64,000 nt of DNA from Cryptomeria japonica (GCF_030272615.1 NC_081406.1:238750422-238814421), one strand, 5' to 3'; counted from the stretch's first letter, positions 48,327 through 60,440 are shown. Program-made: numbers and translations. The notes: generated from the sequence alone by a model not told the origin.

Positions 48327-48909
48327 CGCAATTTTTTTCACATTATTAAAAAGTTCTCCTGAGAGAATTATTTATTGATATATAAAAACAAGACAACTAT
48401 TTTGGGAAGCATCGACTCGTTCTCAAAATTAAAAGAACTGGATTTAACAAATTCTTGGTACGGGAAAGAAACTGTTTACTTGGGAAAAATTTTCATGATT
48501 TGACTCATCAATCAAACTCTGTCGATTAGAAACATTCTTTGAAGGGTAGAAAGAAAGCTAAATTACTGCAAACAGTAAGAAATAACAAAACATAAAAAAC
48601 AAGTGATGGTTTATATTAATGCCCTTTATCAAAGAAAAGTTGTCAGTGCTCTCTTTTTCATTATACACTCATAAGAACAGAGTATTCATGTCTTGTTCAA
48701 AAAATTGAGTATTTTCATTGCATTCCCTTTCAAAACAAAGTTTTATCCAAGGCTATAGGAGAAGCTTCCAGAAAACACGCCAAAAAATGGACAATTCTAG
48801 GTTCATCGAAGAGTGTAAAAGAAGAAATAAATGTGTTGGTTGGAGTAGATGAACAAAATGTAGCAAGGGAAATTAAATGTGCATAGGTGGAAATCCACAT
48901 ATGTCAGCA
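48327..48909 (-). repeat. Copia 3' LTR, copy C
   Basis: Same LTR as 5476-6051. It starts (plus-strand left edge) about 105 bp after the polygalacturonase stop, so it probably cuts the former 3' untranslated region. Its inner end has TGCTGACATATG where copy A has TGTTGGCATATG. Confidence 0.7.
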
Positions 48910-48916
48910 ATCCCCC

Positions 48917-50917
48917 TTAATCTTCACTGTCGTATATATCTGCAATACCAATTTCTTCCCAATGATGCTCAAAAACATTCTTTGCAAGCGGCTTTGTGAA
49001 AATATCTTCTAGTTGTTCTTCTGACCCGCAAAACCAAATATATATGTCAACATTGTTAATCAATTCCTGAATATAATGATATCTTGTATCAATATGCTTG
49101 CTTCGTTTATGATAGACATGATTTTTTGATAAAGAAATTGCTTAATTATTATGACATTAATTTTGTGTAGGTTCTTCTTGTGGATGCCTCAAATTTGAAA
49201 GTACTCTTCTCATCCATACTGCTCGACAAGCTTCTGATGTGGCTGCAACATATTCTGCTTCAATTGATGAGAGTGTCACAATTGGTTGTTTCTTTGGTGC
49301 TCAAGAGATAGCACCTGATCCTAGATGAAAGATATATCTTGAATTGCTTTTTCAATCATCCATGCTACCTCCCCAATTGCTATCCATTTATCTAATCAAT
49401 TTGTAATCAATGGAAGATGTATACAAAATTCCAAAGCTCTTTATTCCAACTATATACCTTAAAACTCTTTTTCCAACTTTCCAACATGATTCCATTGGTT
49501 TGTCCATAAGAATCTATAAATGAGACTAACCCCATACATGATATCTGGTCTTATGATGGTTAAATACATGATGCTACCAACCATTCTTTTGAATAAGGTT
49601 GAATCAATACATAAACTTTTCTCATCCTTGCTAAGTTTTAAACCCAATGCAACTAGTTTAGGCATTGGTTTCACATTTGTCATCTTAAATCTCTTCAATG
49701 GATCATTAGTATATCTCTATTTACATTGACATATAAAAATACCTTGATCATTTTGACTTACCTCTATCCCAAGAAACTATCTCATTAGCCTCATCAAATT
49801 CTCTTTCCATGGCTGCCTTGAATGAGTTAATTGACATGTTACTTGTGAGTATCAAATCATCTACATGCAAACAACAATCAATATATCTCTTTCATCATTC
49901 ACTTTGACATACAAAGTTGGTTCATTGCCACACTTGCTAAACCCATTGTTCACAAAATAAGAATCTATCCTTCTATACCAAGCTCTAGGAGCTTGCTTCA
50001 AGCCATATAGTGTCTTTTTCAATTTGTACACTTTATGTTCTTCTCCCAAAACTTCATAATCGGGTGGATGATTTATATACACTTCTTCTTTCAAAAATGC
50101 CATTCAAGAATGTTGATTTAACATCCATTTGGTAAACCTTCCAATTATTTTGAGCTGCTATAGATAAGACCATTCTAATGGCATCTAATCTTGCCACAGG
50201 TGTAAAAGTTTCATTGTAGTCTATGCTTAGTTGTTGTGTGAAGCCTTTAGCTACTAGCCTTGCCTTGTTCTTTTGTACTTTTCCATTTGCATTATACTTT
50301 GTGTTGTAAACCCATTTAACTTCAATATCTTCCTTGCCTTTAGGAAGCTCTACTAGATCCCAACTTTTATTGTTTTTTATTGACCAAATTTCTTTATTCA
50401 TGGTTGTAATATATTTGTCATATTTAATGGCATTTTCGAAATAAATTGGATCATCTTGTATTAAGAATGTAAAATTAGAGCACAAATCATCATTTTTAGC
50501 CTCTTGTATTTCATCATATATCTCCCTTAGAATTCAAGTCTTCTTTGAAGTGTTTATGGACCTTTATCTTAGTGATGCAAGTGTTGGATTAGAAGACTCA
50601 CTACTATTATTACTTGTTGGAGTAGTAGGATTTGGAATGGTATGTGCCCTTGTAGGTGTTGTAGGAACATTTGCTTGTGTAGATGGATTCACAACTTGAG
50701 TTTCACTCTCTTTTGGAGCACTAGCTGCAATTATAGTTGTTTTATCTATGCTTCCATCCCATGATTCTCCTTTAACTATAGCAACAAAGTCAACATCATG
50801 GCTTATTATCAGCTTCTTTTTTATAGGATTGTATATCTTATATGGCTTGGATTGTTCAATGTATCCCACAAATATGCACTTCTCTCCTCTATCATATAGT
50901 TTCTTTCTAAACTCTTT
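48917..50917 (-). pseudogene. Ty1/copia pol remnant, copy C
   Basis: It runs on the minus strand from the integrase C-terminal tail (YIEQSKPYKIYNP; about 50869) through the reverse transcriptase to RNase H and the stop at 48917-48919. The reverse transcriptase has [49 protein letters not shown] and the same broken YVDD region near 49860. It is the least damaged of the three copies in the reverse transcriptase N-terminal region. It ends abruptly at 50917, where copies A and B continue towards the integrase core, and other DNA follows. Confidence 0.87.
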
Positions 50918-51095
50918 GTAAATGTTATTGCAATTTCCAATTTAATGAACAAGTTATATACTAGATGATGTATTTAAGATTTATTACTATGACAATAATA
51001 CTATCATCTTTCTTTTTTGCTGGTGTAGAGGATGAACATGTATCGATTTCAATGTCATCCATTTCTTTTGAATGATGTATATATAGTAAGATAGC

Positions 51096-51164
51096 CACGA
51101 TCAAGTGGCACCTTGATCGGACATGTCTTTTAGACATGTCCGACCAAGATGTCACTTGGTTGTG
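51096..51164. repeat. Long imperfect hairpin
   Basis: Two 32-base arms (51096-51127, 51133-51164) around the loop TTTTA. 27 of 32 positions match, and three of the five mismatches would be G-U pairs in RNA. The inner 11 bp CGGACATGTC/T are perfect. Confidence 0.85.
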
Positions 51165-51213
51165 ATTTGTCTACCGATTGACTTAGTGCTATGATAATTA
51201 ATCGGTGTCAAAG

Positions 51214-51345
51214 CAAATGATAATAGATCAATATAAACACACCCGATAATGAATTGGTGTTAATAGCAAACAATAACAGATCGATATAAACACTCCTGAT
51301 AATGAATTGGTGTTAATAGCAAACAAGCCCGATAACAAATATCAT
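51214..51345. repeat. 53-bp tandem repeat
   Basis: Units start CAAATGATAATAG (51214), CAAACAATAACAG (51267) and CAAACAAGCCCG (51320, partial). They share GATAATGAATTGGTGTTAAT. Confidence 0.88.
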
Positions 51346-52094
51346 TAGATTGACGCTTAACTATGTTAAGAAGGTCGTTGATCTAATCCATCTTTATCAA
51401 TATCATAATTATGATCAATGTTAAAGTCTGATAAACATATTCAGTTCAGAAAGCATAAATCAAATAATCTAACAGCATAGATGAGCAAACCAAAACATAA
51501 TAGAAGAGATTAATGAGTTAGGAATGTCTTATCTTGCAGAAGCTACTAATGCATTAACACTCCCTCCTAGCTTTGGAAGATAGATAAAGTAACCTACATC
51601 ACATTTCCTTTTTCATAATGTTAGTCTCCAAGAATATATATCATCTATACATATTATAAGAAGTATCATCAGGACATAATATAAAACATCATTCATAGAG
51701 TATCACCTAACCATGTGATATAAAAATTCATCATTCCATTATGACAAGATATCACCTAAACACATGATATCAGTATTGCCTAAACACGCAATACTAAGGA
51801 TAAACATATGAGGATGGTTAGATTCTCATCTTATCCTATTTGTGATATGTGCACAAACATTTTATATAAATGTTTTATCACAACACCATCATGGCACATC
51901 CATGACATACCAGAGATCTAACATGATAACTAGTTTAGAGAATCATAACATCGTCACCTTATGATGTCTACATACAAGTGTTCATAATCTGAGAGATCGT
52001 CACCTCTTAGATATGAACACAAGGGGGTGAAACCCAAAATATCCCAACATGACAAAAGAATTTTACACATTAAACATCTTATTTACAAAGCAGA

Positions 52095-54189
52095 TTACCT
52101 TTCTATCATACCTAAACCTTTTCTGAAGTGATCAACCTTCACTCTGGAAAGTGGTTTGGTCAGAATATCTGCAATCTGATCTCTTGTGTTAACATATTCC
52201 AATTTGATCACATTTTTGTCTACCATGTCTCGCACATAATGGTATGGAATCTCAATATGCTTGGATCTGTCATGAAATACTGGATTTATAGAGAGATTTA
52301 TGCAACTCTGGTTGTCACAATGGATGACAGTGGGTTTCATGGGCTCACCAAATAGTCCCACAAGCAACTTCCTAAGCCATACTGCCTCTCGAGCAGCCAT
52401 GGAAGCTGCAATGTACTCGGCCTCAGTGGAACTCTGAGCTACAGAAGACTATTTTCTGTAGATCCAAGATATCATGGCTTATCCTAAACTGAAGCAACAC
52501 CCTGAAGTGCTTTTCCTATCAGTCACGCTCCTAGCCCAATCTGAGTCTATAAATCCATGTAGGTCTAGATCAACTTTCTCATATTTGAGACCAAGGTTTA
52601 GAGTACCTTGTAAGTATCTCATTATGTGTTTCATTGCAATCAAGTGAATTTCCTTAGGTTCACACATAAACTGACTTAAGGCATTGACAACATAACAGAT
52701 ATCTGGCCTTGTATTCACCAGATACATCAGGGACCCAATCATTTGTTTGTAGAGTGTAGGATCAATGGATTGTGACTATGTTGTTGCTTCCTTAAGTTTA
52801 TATAAATTTGTTTCCACGGGAGAGGTCATAGTTCTGCAGTTATGCATTCCGACTCTCTTCAAAATGTCCAAGGTATACTTTCCTTGGTTTAGTATAATAT
52901 TTTCAGAATTTTGCCATATTTCCAAACCTAGGAAGTAATCAAGGAGTCCCAAGTCCTTCATATCAAATTCTTTAGATAAATCTTTCTTACATTGATCTAT
53001 GGGGTGATCTACTCCTATGATTAGTAAGTCATCAACATATAAAATCAATACTAACATATCACCTTTATTTTGTTTGTAGTAGAGATTTGGATCTGCATCA
53101 TTTTTAGAGAAGCCTAGTTTAGAGAGATAGGTATGAATTCTTTCATACTAGGCCATGGGAGCCTATTTAAGCCCATAGAGAGCTTTCTTGAGTCTGCACA
53201 CATGAGACTCTGCACCTTGAATTTCAAATGCTTCAGGTTGCTCTAGGTAGACTTCTTCTGAGATGTCACCATTAAGAAATGTTGTCTTAACATCCATCTG
53301 GTGCACCTTCTACCCTTTTGTTGCTGCAATGGCTAGTACTGTTCTTACTAAGGTATATCTGGCTACAGGTGCAAAGGTTTCTTCATAATCTATTCCTTCC
53401 CTTTGAGAGAACCCTCTAGCAACAAATCTGGCCTTGTGCTTTTCAATACTGCCATCTGCAGCATGTTTCATTCTAAAAAGCCATTTAGATGACACAACTG
53501 ATTTCTTAGTAGGCATAGGAATGATCTCCCAAACATCATACTTCATAATGGACTGATACTCTTTAGACATGGCATCCTTCCATACTTTATGTTTAAGTGC
53601 ATCTGATACATTGTTTGGTTCAACTTTAGAGAGATCATTCATAAGAGCAACATAGCTAGTGAACTTATTAGGTTTTTTGCTTTCCCTGAAGGTTCTTGAA
53701 GGAGCAACAAACTTCTGAGCTTTTGCTACAGTCTGGTGGCCCATAGAGGTCTTTTCTTGAATTTTTCTCTAGGTGGGATTGGATTTTCACCTATAGTTTC
53801 CTCAAGACTCTCCCTCTGAAGCTCAGGAGTAGGGTCTTCTTCTATGTTAGGAGTGGGGATATAGATTTCAGGTTCTATTGTACTTAGGGCTCTTTTGAAG
53901 ACTAAGTCTTCTTCAAATATTACATCCCTACTAAGTTCAATATTTCTCTGACCATGTATATATATTCTATAGGCCTTGGATGTTTCACTATATCCTACAA
54001 GTATTCCTATTTTTCCAGAAGGTTCTAGTTTTAGTCTTTTCTCTTTAGGTACATGTATATAGACAGGACACCCAAATATCCTAAGGTGGCTGATATCTAG
54101 CTTTAGTTTAGTAAATACTTCTTTAGGAGTTTTATCTTCAAGATGTGAGTGAGGACATCTATTTTGTATATACACAAAAGTGTTAGTTA
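52095..54189 (-). pseudogene. Ty1/copia pol remnant, element D
   Basis: A second copia family, clearly different from copies A-C. On the minus strand it begins at the gap with the integrase C-terminal domain (HLRIFGCPVYIHVPKEKR, GKIGILVGYSETSKAYRIY). The reverse transcriptase follows (KHKARFVARGFSQREGIDYE, ETFAPVARYT, LILYVDDLLIIG with an intact YVDD, FDMKDLGLLDYFLGLEI). Next are the connection (MIGSLMYLVNTRPDICYVVN) and RNase H (DSDWARSVTDRKSTSGC, CDNQSCINLS, IADILTKPLSRVKVDHF), with the stop at 52095. A handful of stops interrupt it (for example near 53148, 53163, 53311 and 52774). Gag, protease and the integrase core lie in or beyond the gap. It is younger-looking than the other copia copies but still broken. 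Confidence 0.9.
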
Positions 54190-54689
54190 NNNNNNNNNNN
54201 NNNNNNNNNNNNNNNNNNNNNNNNNNNNNNNNNNNNNNNNNNNNNNNNNNNNNNNNNNNNNNNNNNNNNNNNNNNNNNNNNNNNNNNNNNNNNNNNNNNN
54301 NNNNNNNNNNNNNNNNNNNNNNNNNNNNNNNNNNNNNNNNNNNNNNNNNNNNNNNNNNNNNNNNNNNNNNNNNNNNNNNNNNNNNNNNNNNNNNNNNNNN
54401 NNNNNNNNNNNNNNNNNNNNNNNNNNNNNNNNNNNNNNNNNNNNNNNNNNNNNNNNNNNNNNNNNNNNNNNNNNNNNNNNNNNNNNNNNNNNNNNNNNNN
54501 NNNNNNNNNNNNNNNNNNNNNNNNNNNNNNNNNNNNNNNNNNNNNNNNNNNNNNNNNNNNNNNNNNNNNNNNNNNNNNNNNNNNNNNNNNNNNNNNNNNN
54601 NNNNNNNNNNNNNNNNNNNNNNNNNNNNNNNNNNNNNNNNNNNNNNNNNNNNNNNNNNNNNNNNNNNNNNNNNNNNNNNNNNNNNNNNN
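54190..54689. other. Assembly gap of 500 N
   Basis: Exactly 500 N. The copia element D enters the gap from the left, but nothing resembling its gag or integrase emerges on the right. Confidence 0.99.
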
Positions 54690-56074
54690 TAGCAAAGTTG
54701 TAGAGAGTATAAGTCTATGATAGAAATACTATACGAATAAGTCCTATTTTAGACCAGGGCGACTAGCACTTTATACTGTGAAAGAAATCTTAGTCGTTGT
54801 CCATTTAGTGATTTGTCGACACCTACGATTCCATTTTGATCCTTAGAGCATAGAAGCATTCCCCATTAATTCTCTGACAAAAGACTAGATCCGCCTAGGA
54901 AATTCACTGAAAATAATAGCATGGGGGAATGGCGCTATCAGAAAAGAGAGTTTACAACATGGCTAGGCACGAAATAGTTAATTCTCTAGTGCTTTGGCAT
55001 ATCTCGTAGTTTGTGGTTGTTGTAGTGGCATTAATGATATTATAGAGTGGTATTTAAGAGGTTGAAGATGAGAATCGCGTCCTCCAAAGTAGTCTATGTT
55101 AGCGAAGAATCTTCATCAAAAGCATAGTGAATCATCAGAACTCCAAAATCCTTCACAACATAAAGCTCCTACATGAGGCACGCCGATATAAGTAAGTCAT
55201 TTGCATTAACCATTCGCGCGATGGGGGAAATGATGGCAGATCTATACAAATTTTGGTTCCTCTGCCTCAAATAATTGTGCATCATTGTTCTTCTTTGACT
55301 CCATCGAGATCCTTCTTGATGTGCAAGTCATTATATTCTACCTTGCCAAACATCGACATCTAAGAGTCGCTGGTGAAGATGGGACCCACAACTCCTACCT
55401 AGCGTCAGATAGCCAATGGCACATCAGACATCGAGATTTATTTCTCATTGTAGCCTTGCAATGATACCATGTGTCTCCTTGTCACACTTCTTGTGCTTCT
55501 ATTTACATTCATCTATAAGCCCACCGAAATGATTAGCTACAAGTCTCAACCAATGATCTGTCACTTTGATGGGAACTCTATTAAAAGTGTCGAAAACCTC
55601 CCCTATTTTCCTTTGAGAAAAGTGGTCCCGCAAGATCTACCAAGTTAACGGTGAAATACCCTCATCAAACCTTTGGATATACCATCTTTACACCGTAGTA
55701 GGGTGGCACCCATTCCATACAAGGACTCTTCACCTTAAAGAAGGGGCCCACTCTAGTGATTAGTCATCTACGTGGGCTACTGGTGTAACGTGAGGAAAGT
55801 GGTAAGCTCATCTCTTAAAAACATGAAGCAAGGAGATGCATGGAGACCTTCGAGTCTCATTGACTACACTATTTAGCATCTAATTTAGACTCATGACCCC
55901 CCATTGAAGATCGACCTTGATACCTTAGTCAATGGTTCAATATTTAAGCCTATCAAGATTGACATAGTTTAAACGATGTGAAATGATCCATGTGGCATCT
56001 TGGCTCCTCAAATTTGACAAGTCATGTCCTTTCATGCAACTATTATTAATAGATTTGCACCCTTGCTAAACACC
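54690..56074. other. Unassigned sequence
   Basis: I looked at both strands and found no recognisable gene, RNA or repeat boundary. Short plus-strand frames occur, such as one near 55560-55760, but carry many stops and no known motif. Confidence 0.45.
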
Positions 56075-56079
56075 TAGTT

Positions 56080-56903
56080 TGTTAGATTCAATGACAGTCT
56101 CAAAGACACTGGGGGGGGGGGGGGGAATCAGTGTCCAACCGGTTAGTAGAATATTTAAACTTATTAATAACTTTGCATCCCAAAATAGTGTACCGATAAA
56201 TAAGAAATATTGCAATAAACAGAAATAATAGAGACATCATAGAAACACACCATAACACAAGATATTTGATGAGGAAACCCGATGTGGGAAAAACCTCGGT
56301 GGGATTTGTGACCCACAATATTTACTCACTAGCCAATGAATAAATACTACTTACAATGAGGGGCCTACACATGCAGGGAGGCCAACAGCCTAAAGCTCAC
56401 TGCTCAATCACAAAATAGGAGTCACACTGACTACAATATGGATTATCAAAATCCAATATAGTGTACTACTCAAAACAACATCTCTCATGCCAGGTTCAAT
56501 ACCGGTTTAAGCTTAGTCAATAACCAAAACCTTCACTGCCAATTATATCACCTTATACAAAATTATACATCATATCTCGCTCTTCTCTATCTACCATATT
56601 ACCACTTCTATGTTCTATATAAAATGACTTATCATATTTCATACATATATGAGTCTATTACAATGTACCATGTTGGCTTTACAAAAGATAATTACATTAC
56701 AAAACAATAAACAAAAGTTTATTCTATGTCGGCCTAAGTGTCGGTATGCATTGTTGCCGATGCCGGTGATGTGTCTGTTGGTGTTGGTGTTTGTCAGTGT
56801 ATGTAGAAATCTATTGCCGGTGTCGGTATATGCCAGTTGGTTTCCAGTTGGTTGCCATCAATGACAACATCAACTATTCTCACAAGAGTGTAGAATGCCA
56901 ACA
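56080..56903 (-). repeat. Solo LTR with exact TAGTT target duplication
   Basis: An 824-bp segment that reads TGTTAGATTC...GAATGCCAACA on the plus strand (TGTTGGCATTC...GAATCTAACA on the minus). It is flanked by TAGTT at 56075-56079 and 56904-56908. On the minus strand it has the plant LTR module (GTGGGTCACAAATCCCAC, then GAGGTTTTTCCCAC, then GGGTTTCCTC; 56316-56272) and a C-run (a 15-G run on the plus strand near 56111). No internal sequence is present. Confidence 0.82.
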
Positions 56904-56908
56904 TAGTT

Positions 56909-57270
56909 TAGTAATCTAATGAAACATGAAAACTTTCTCAGGTAGGTGGGTTTCTTATAGCTTAGAATGAATCTCCAAAATGGGTTGGTCCTCTTGGTAG
57001 TCACCTAATCTAGCTTGTTCTACTACTGCATATTGAGAAAAGAGATATAAAGTGACTTGGAATAAAATCTAAAACCCAACACATTGGTGTACCAAATGTT
57101 TGTGACTCATATTATTGTTGACCATGCACAATTTGTTCAATGAACAAGCTAATCCATTCAACAATCATATTTTGACATACTTATACATCAATTCTTCATA
57201 GGAAAGTTGAAGTTTTCTTAGTTCTGGGAGGAGAAATCAAGTGTTCTCACAAGTACAAGTTGTACCTGTC
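56909..57270. other. Unassigned flank of the solo LTR
   Basis: About 360 bp with no recognisable gene or repeat. Confidence 0.4.
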
Positions 57271-57397
57271 CAATAAAAATCTGTATCACCCGCGTTCTCT
57301 ATTTTTAACCTAATCGTGCATATGATCTTTATTATTCACGTGATCCTACCTCATTCCCCCTTTTCCATTTTTAGGCCAAATCTTTCCATTTTCTTTC

Positions 57398-57850
57398 CCT
57401 TTCAAGTTTAAGGTTACATTTTACCCTTAACTTTATCCCTATTGCCTCAAATCTTTCTCTTGTTTCTTTTGCAGTGACATTTTGCCTAATTTCGTCTCAA
57501 TTAGGGTTTTTTGCAACTGATTCAGTCCTCCTTTTTCACCTTTTCCATTTCCTATCCAAATCTTTCCCTTGTCTTCCCACTATAGGTGTTGAGGTTGCAT
57601 TTTGACCTCTCCTTTAGCCCCCTTGTGTCGGATTGTTCCCCTCTCTTTCCGGTGATGTTAATTTTTAACCAAGATCCATGTCTCGATTTTAGGGTTTTTT
57701 GACTTCTTCTGGGTTCTCTCACTTCCCGCTTTCCATTTTTCATTTCGTTGTCTCCCCTTTCCTTCTCGCTCCTATGTTGAGGTTGCATTTTTACCTCTCC
57801 CTTAGCCCCATGGTGTCGCATTTGTCCCTTCTCTGCTCGTTGACCTGCTT
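57398..57850. repeat. Degenerate ~188-bp tandem repeat
   Basis: GTTGAGGTTGCATTTTGACC at 57588 recurs as GTTGAGGTTGCATTTTTACC at 57776, each followed by CTCTCC(T/C)TTAGCCCC and TGTCGGA or TGTCGCA. A more diverged unit (TTAAGGTTACATTTTACCC) lies at about 57408. Pyrimidine-rich on the plus strand. Confidence 0.7.
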
Positions 57851-58187
57851 TGACCCGGTTTCCTCATTGTTGCTCGGTTTTATCCAGTTTGCCCTAATTT
57901 TTTTATTGTCATCCTGATCTCCCCAATTTATGTCCGAGCCTTCCCAATCCTTTCCAATTTCACCTATTTTGACCCAACTTACCTTAATTTTACCTAATTA
58001 AGGTCTTCGAATGTTAGTTTGACTAACTTGCCCTTTTAGGTTTAATTAGTTATTTGATTAATTAAGCCCCTTTTTACTAATTTTTCTACTTCTAATTTTT
58101 TTAATCATTCATCGAACCCCTCCCCATTTACTATTAATTAAATAATATTATATTATTTAATTAATTTAAATTTATCCCCTTTATTAA

Positions 58188-58337
58188 ATAATTTTAATTA
58201 TTTAATTAAAGGTTCAATTTCTATTAACCTATTATTGAATAATTTATTTAAATCATTCAATTATAATTTTAATTATTTAATTAAAGGTTCAATTTCTATT
58301 AACCTATTATTGAGTAATTTATTTAAATCATTCAATT
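58188..58337. repeat. 75-bp tandem duplication
   Basis: Two nearly identical copies (58188, 58263) containing GGTTCAATTTCTATTAACC. They differ at one or two positions, which suggests a recent duplication. Confidence 0.9.
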
Positions 58338-58699
58338 ATCTAATTATGTCTTCAAAATTAAATAAATATCTTTATTTCTTTAATTTTCTAATTATCTTCT
58401 CATATGAGGATAATATCTACTTTTTCAAATTTTAATTGAAAATATCCTCATTTTAAAAAATGGCAATTATATCTTGGGATTCATCTTTGATTTTCGAAAG
58501 TCCTGATTTTTGAAGTATCTCATTATTTTTCATTTTTAAATTTGAAAATGAGGTATGCATCCTTGGAAAGTCTTCTTTTTTCTTTTCTTTGATTTTTCCT
58601 CCATCTCCTTCATCTTGCCTTGAATGACAACTTTGTTATGCATTCAATCTGGTCCATCCACCCAACAAAAATCTTTTCGATCTTACCCATCCATCAAGT

Positions 58700-58722
58700 C
58701 TCCAATTTTCTATAAATTGGAG
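58700..58722. promoter_or_regulatory. TATA box within a perfect hairpin
   Basis: CTCCAATTT, loop TCTAT, AAATTGGAG. The TATAAATT core promoter word spans the loop and right arm. Confidence 0.5.
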
Positions 58723-59533
58723 CTCCTTTCTCAATCCATTCATCTGGCTTTTATGCATTGTTAATATATTTATGTTTTGAGCACTCATGTCCATTTGTCC
58801 AATAAATCATCTAGCTTAGATAATTTCATTCTATCTAATTTAATCACTGTCATTCAGCAATTAGTAGTCTTTAACCACACATTCCTAGTAAATCTCACGT
58901 ATCATCCATTTTCTTTCATCTGTTGCACTTGGCATAATGAGAGTGACATGTCATCATTAGTGATTCAAGGAAGAACAATGAAGTTTAATTGAAGAAGCAT
59001 GGATGGATGGTTTGCATGTCCATGCTTTGTTTCAATTATTTCGTTGATAAGACTAGGCAAGCTAGCATGTAATTCAAGTTTTTGTTGTAGCTTAGATTCA
59101 ATTGTATGTATTTCAATTCTTGAACTAATTAACCCCTTTTCCTAGTTCTCCATCTGGTGAACCCAATGTGAACACACCTCCAATTTAATGCTTTTTGTGT
59201 GATTTTTTAGCAGTTACAAGGTCCAGAAGGCTAAAATTTCTTTGTTTCCATGCTCGATACTGATCCTACGGAGGTAGCACCCAGTCTTGCACAGTTGGTT
59301 AATGTGTTGTGCAGTTGATCAATGTGTTGCATAGTTGGTTAATTTGTTGCACAGTTGGTAATCAAGGTTGTTCATCAACTAATTTCTTCTCACATGCAGG
59401 GTTATGCTAATTTTGTTTGTCATTTACAGGGTTTGGATTGATCTAATAAGTTGATTTGCAAATTTTGGAAGGACTGACATGCATATTTCAAGGTTTAATT
59501 GATTAGAGGTTTAAAATTGGACAAACAAATTTA

Positions 59534-59815
59534 ATCTAGGACCTAATTAGACATTAGATTAATCCTTTCATTTGATATGAAAAATTGCATCTAGGACCTA
59601 ATTAGACATTGGATTAATCCTTTCATTTCATGTTACGAATTTCATCTAGGACCTAATTAGACATTGGATTAATCCTTTCAATTCATGTTACAAATTTCAT
59701 CTAGATCTTAATTAGGCATTAGATTAATCTTTCAATTCATGTTATAAATTGCACTTAGATCCTAATTAGGTGGTAAATGAACCTTTCAATTAATGTAACA
59801 ATCTCATTTAGATGA
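59534..59815. repeat. 55-bp tandem repeat, about five units
   Basis: Units start ATCTAGGACCTAATTAGACA at 59534, 59589 and 59644, then at 59699 and 59753 in more diverged form, with a last partial unit at 59806. Each holds GGATTAATCCTTTCA, itself near palindromic (GGATTAATCC). Confidence 0.93.
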
Positions 59816-59935
59816 CTATTGCTACTATGCAGGAGGACACATGGGCAATTCAGGTCGATAGGCTTAAGCGTAGCTGGAACTTGATTAATAATGATTAGGC
59901 ATCCCTCTCTTTTTTTTTCAAGTACGTGGTTTACT

Positions 59936-59947
59936 TGGTATCAGAGG
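59936..59947 (+). promoter_or_regulatory. Primer-binding-site-like motif
   Basis: TGGTATCAGAGG matches the initiator tRNA-Met primer site at 11 of 12 bases (compare the perfect one at 18551). The preceding base pair is not CA, so the LTR end is mutated or the site is a coincidence. Confidence 0.5.
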
Positions 59948-60231
59948 TTAGTGCTTTTTAATATGTTTACAAGATGTTGGGCCATCGTGCCTCTTCAATT
60001 AGATGTTATTTTGATGATAAATATTACTACCATGTTTAATTTTGATGATACTCAAAATAATGTTATTATGATAGGTAAATGTTGGTTAGTTAGAGTTAGT
60101 AGGTTTAGTTATAGGGACATGTTAATATTCTACTATTTTTTATGGTTGACAGTGGCTCTCTATGACTTGTTGTTGGTGGCCAGGGTTTTGTTGTTTCATA
60201 GGTTTAGGGCCTTCTCCCTAATGAGTAATGA
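59948..60231 (+). other. Leader-like sequence after the primer site
   Basis: About 280 bp with an open frame of 146 codons from 59891 that resembles no known protein and is rich in hydrophobic residues. I regard it as retroelement leader, not a gene. Confidence 0.3.
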
Positions 60232-60440
60232 TGAACAACTAATACCCCAACCGATACTGAGGGGGGGGGGTGAATCAGTACAGATAAAAACTATCTCAAC
60301 AACTTATCTAGTTAAAAAAAATACCAATTGATTATCACCATTACTGAACTTAATCACGACAATACCGGTTAAACACAGTAAGACATCAGACACCATCAAT
60401 TGATAAGTCTGAACACTTCAAATACGATCAATGGGTTAGT
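60232..60440 (-). repeat. Partial LTR-like fragment
   Basis: On the minus strand it carries the CTGATTCACCCCCCCCCCTC tract and CAGTATCGGTTGGGG, as at LTR ends. It lacks the hairpin module. Boundaries are uncertain. Confidence 0.35.

Larger units (their letters stand above)
50918..52049 (-). repeat. LTR-like region of copia element D
   Basis: On the minus strand TGTTGGGATATTTTGGG begins at 52049, just after the 3' end of the adjoining pol, as expected for a 3' LTR. The distal end is not defined. The region contains a strong inverted repeat (51096-51164) and a 53-bp tandem repeat (51214-51345). No obvious polypurine tract adjoins it. Confidence 0.45.
57271..59935 (+). repeat. Probable long LTR of a gypsy-type element
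   Basis: The stretch ends directly before a primer-site-like motif (59936) and contains a core promoter-like TATAAATTGG (58711). It is filled with tandem repeats: a degenerate 188-bp period (57398-57850), a 75-bp duplication (58188-58337) and a 55-bp array (59534-59815). No coding sequence is recognised. Neither terminus nor a partner LTR was found, so the LTR call rests on position and promoter only. Confidence 0.4.

Noticed and set aside
56111-56125. 15-G run as a quadruplex or telomeric signal
   Set aside because: It is the complement of the C-rich tract found near the end of several plant LTRs. A single G run cannot form a normal four-run quadruplex by itself.
57552-57821. Minus-strand 89-codon basic open frame
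   Set aside because: It arises from the pyrimidine-rich 188-bp tandem repeat and repeats itself with the same period.
59534-59815. CRISPR-like array
   Set aside because: Direct tandem repeats without unique spacers in a plant nuclear sequence.
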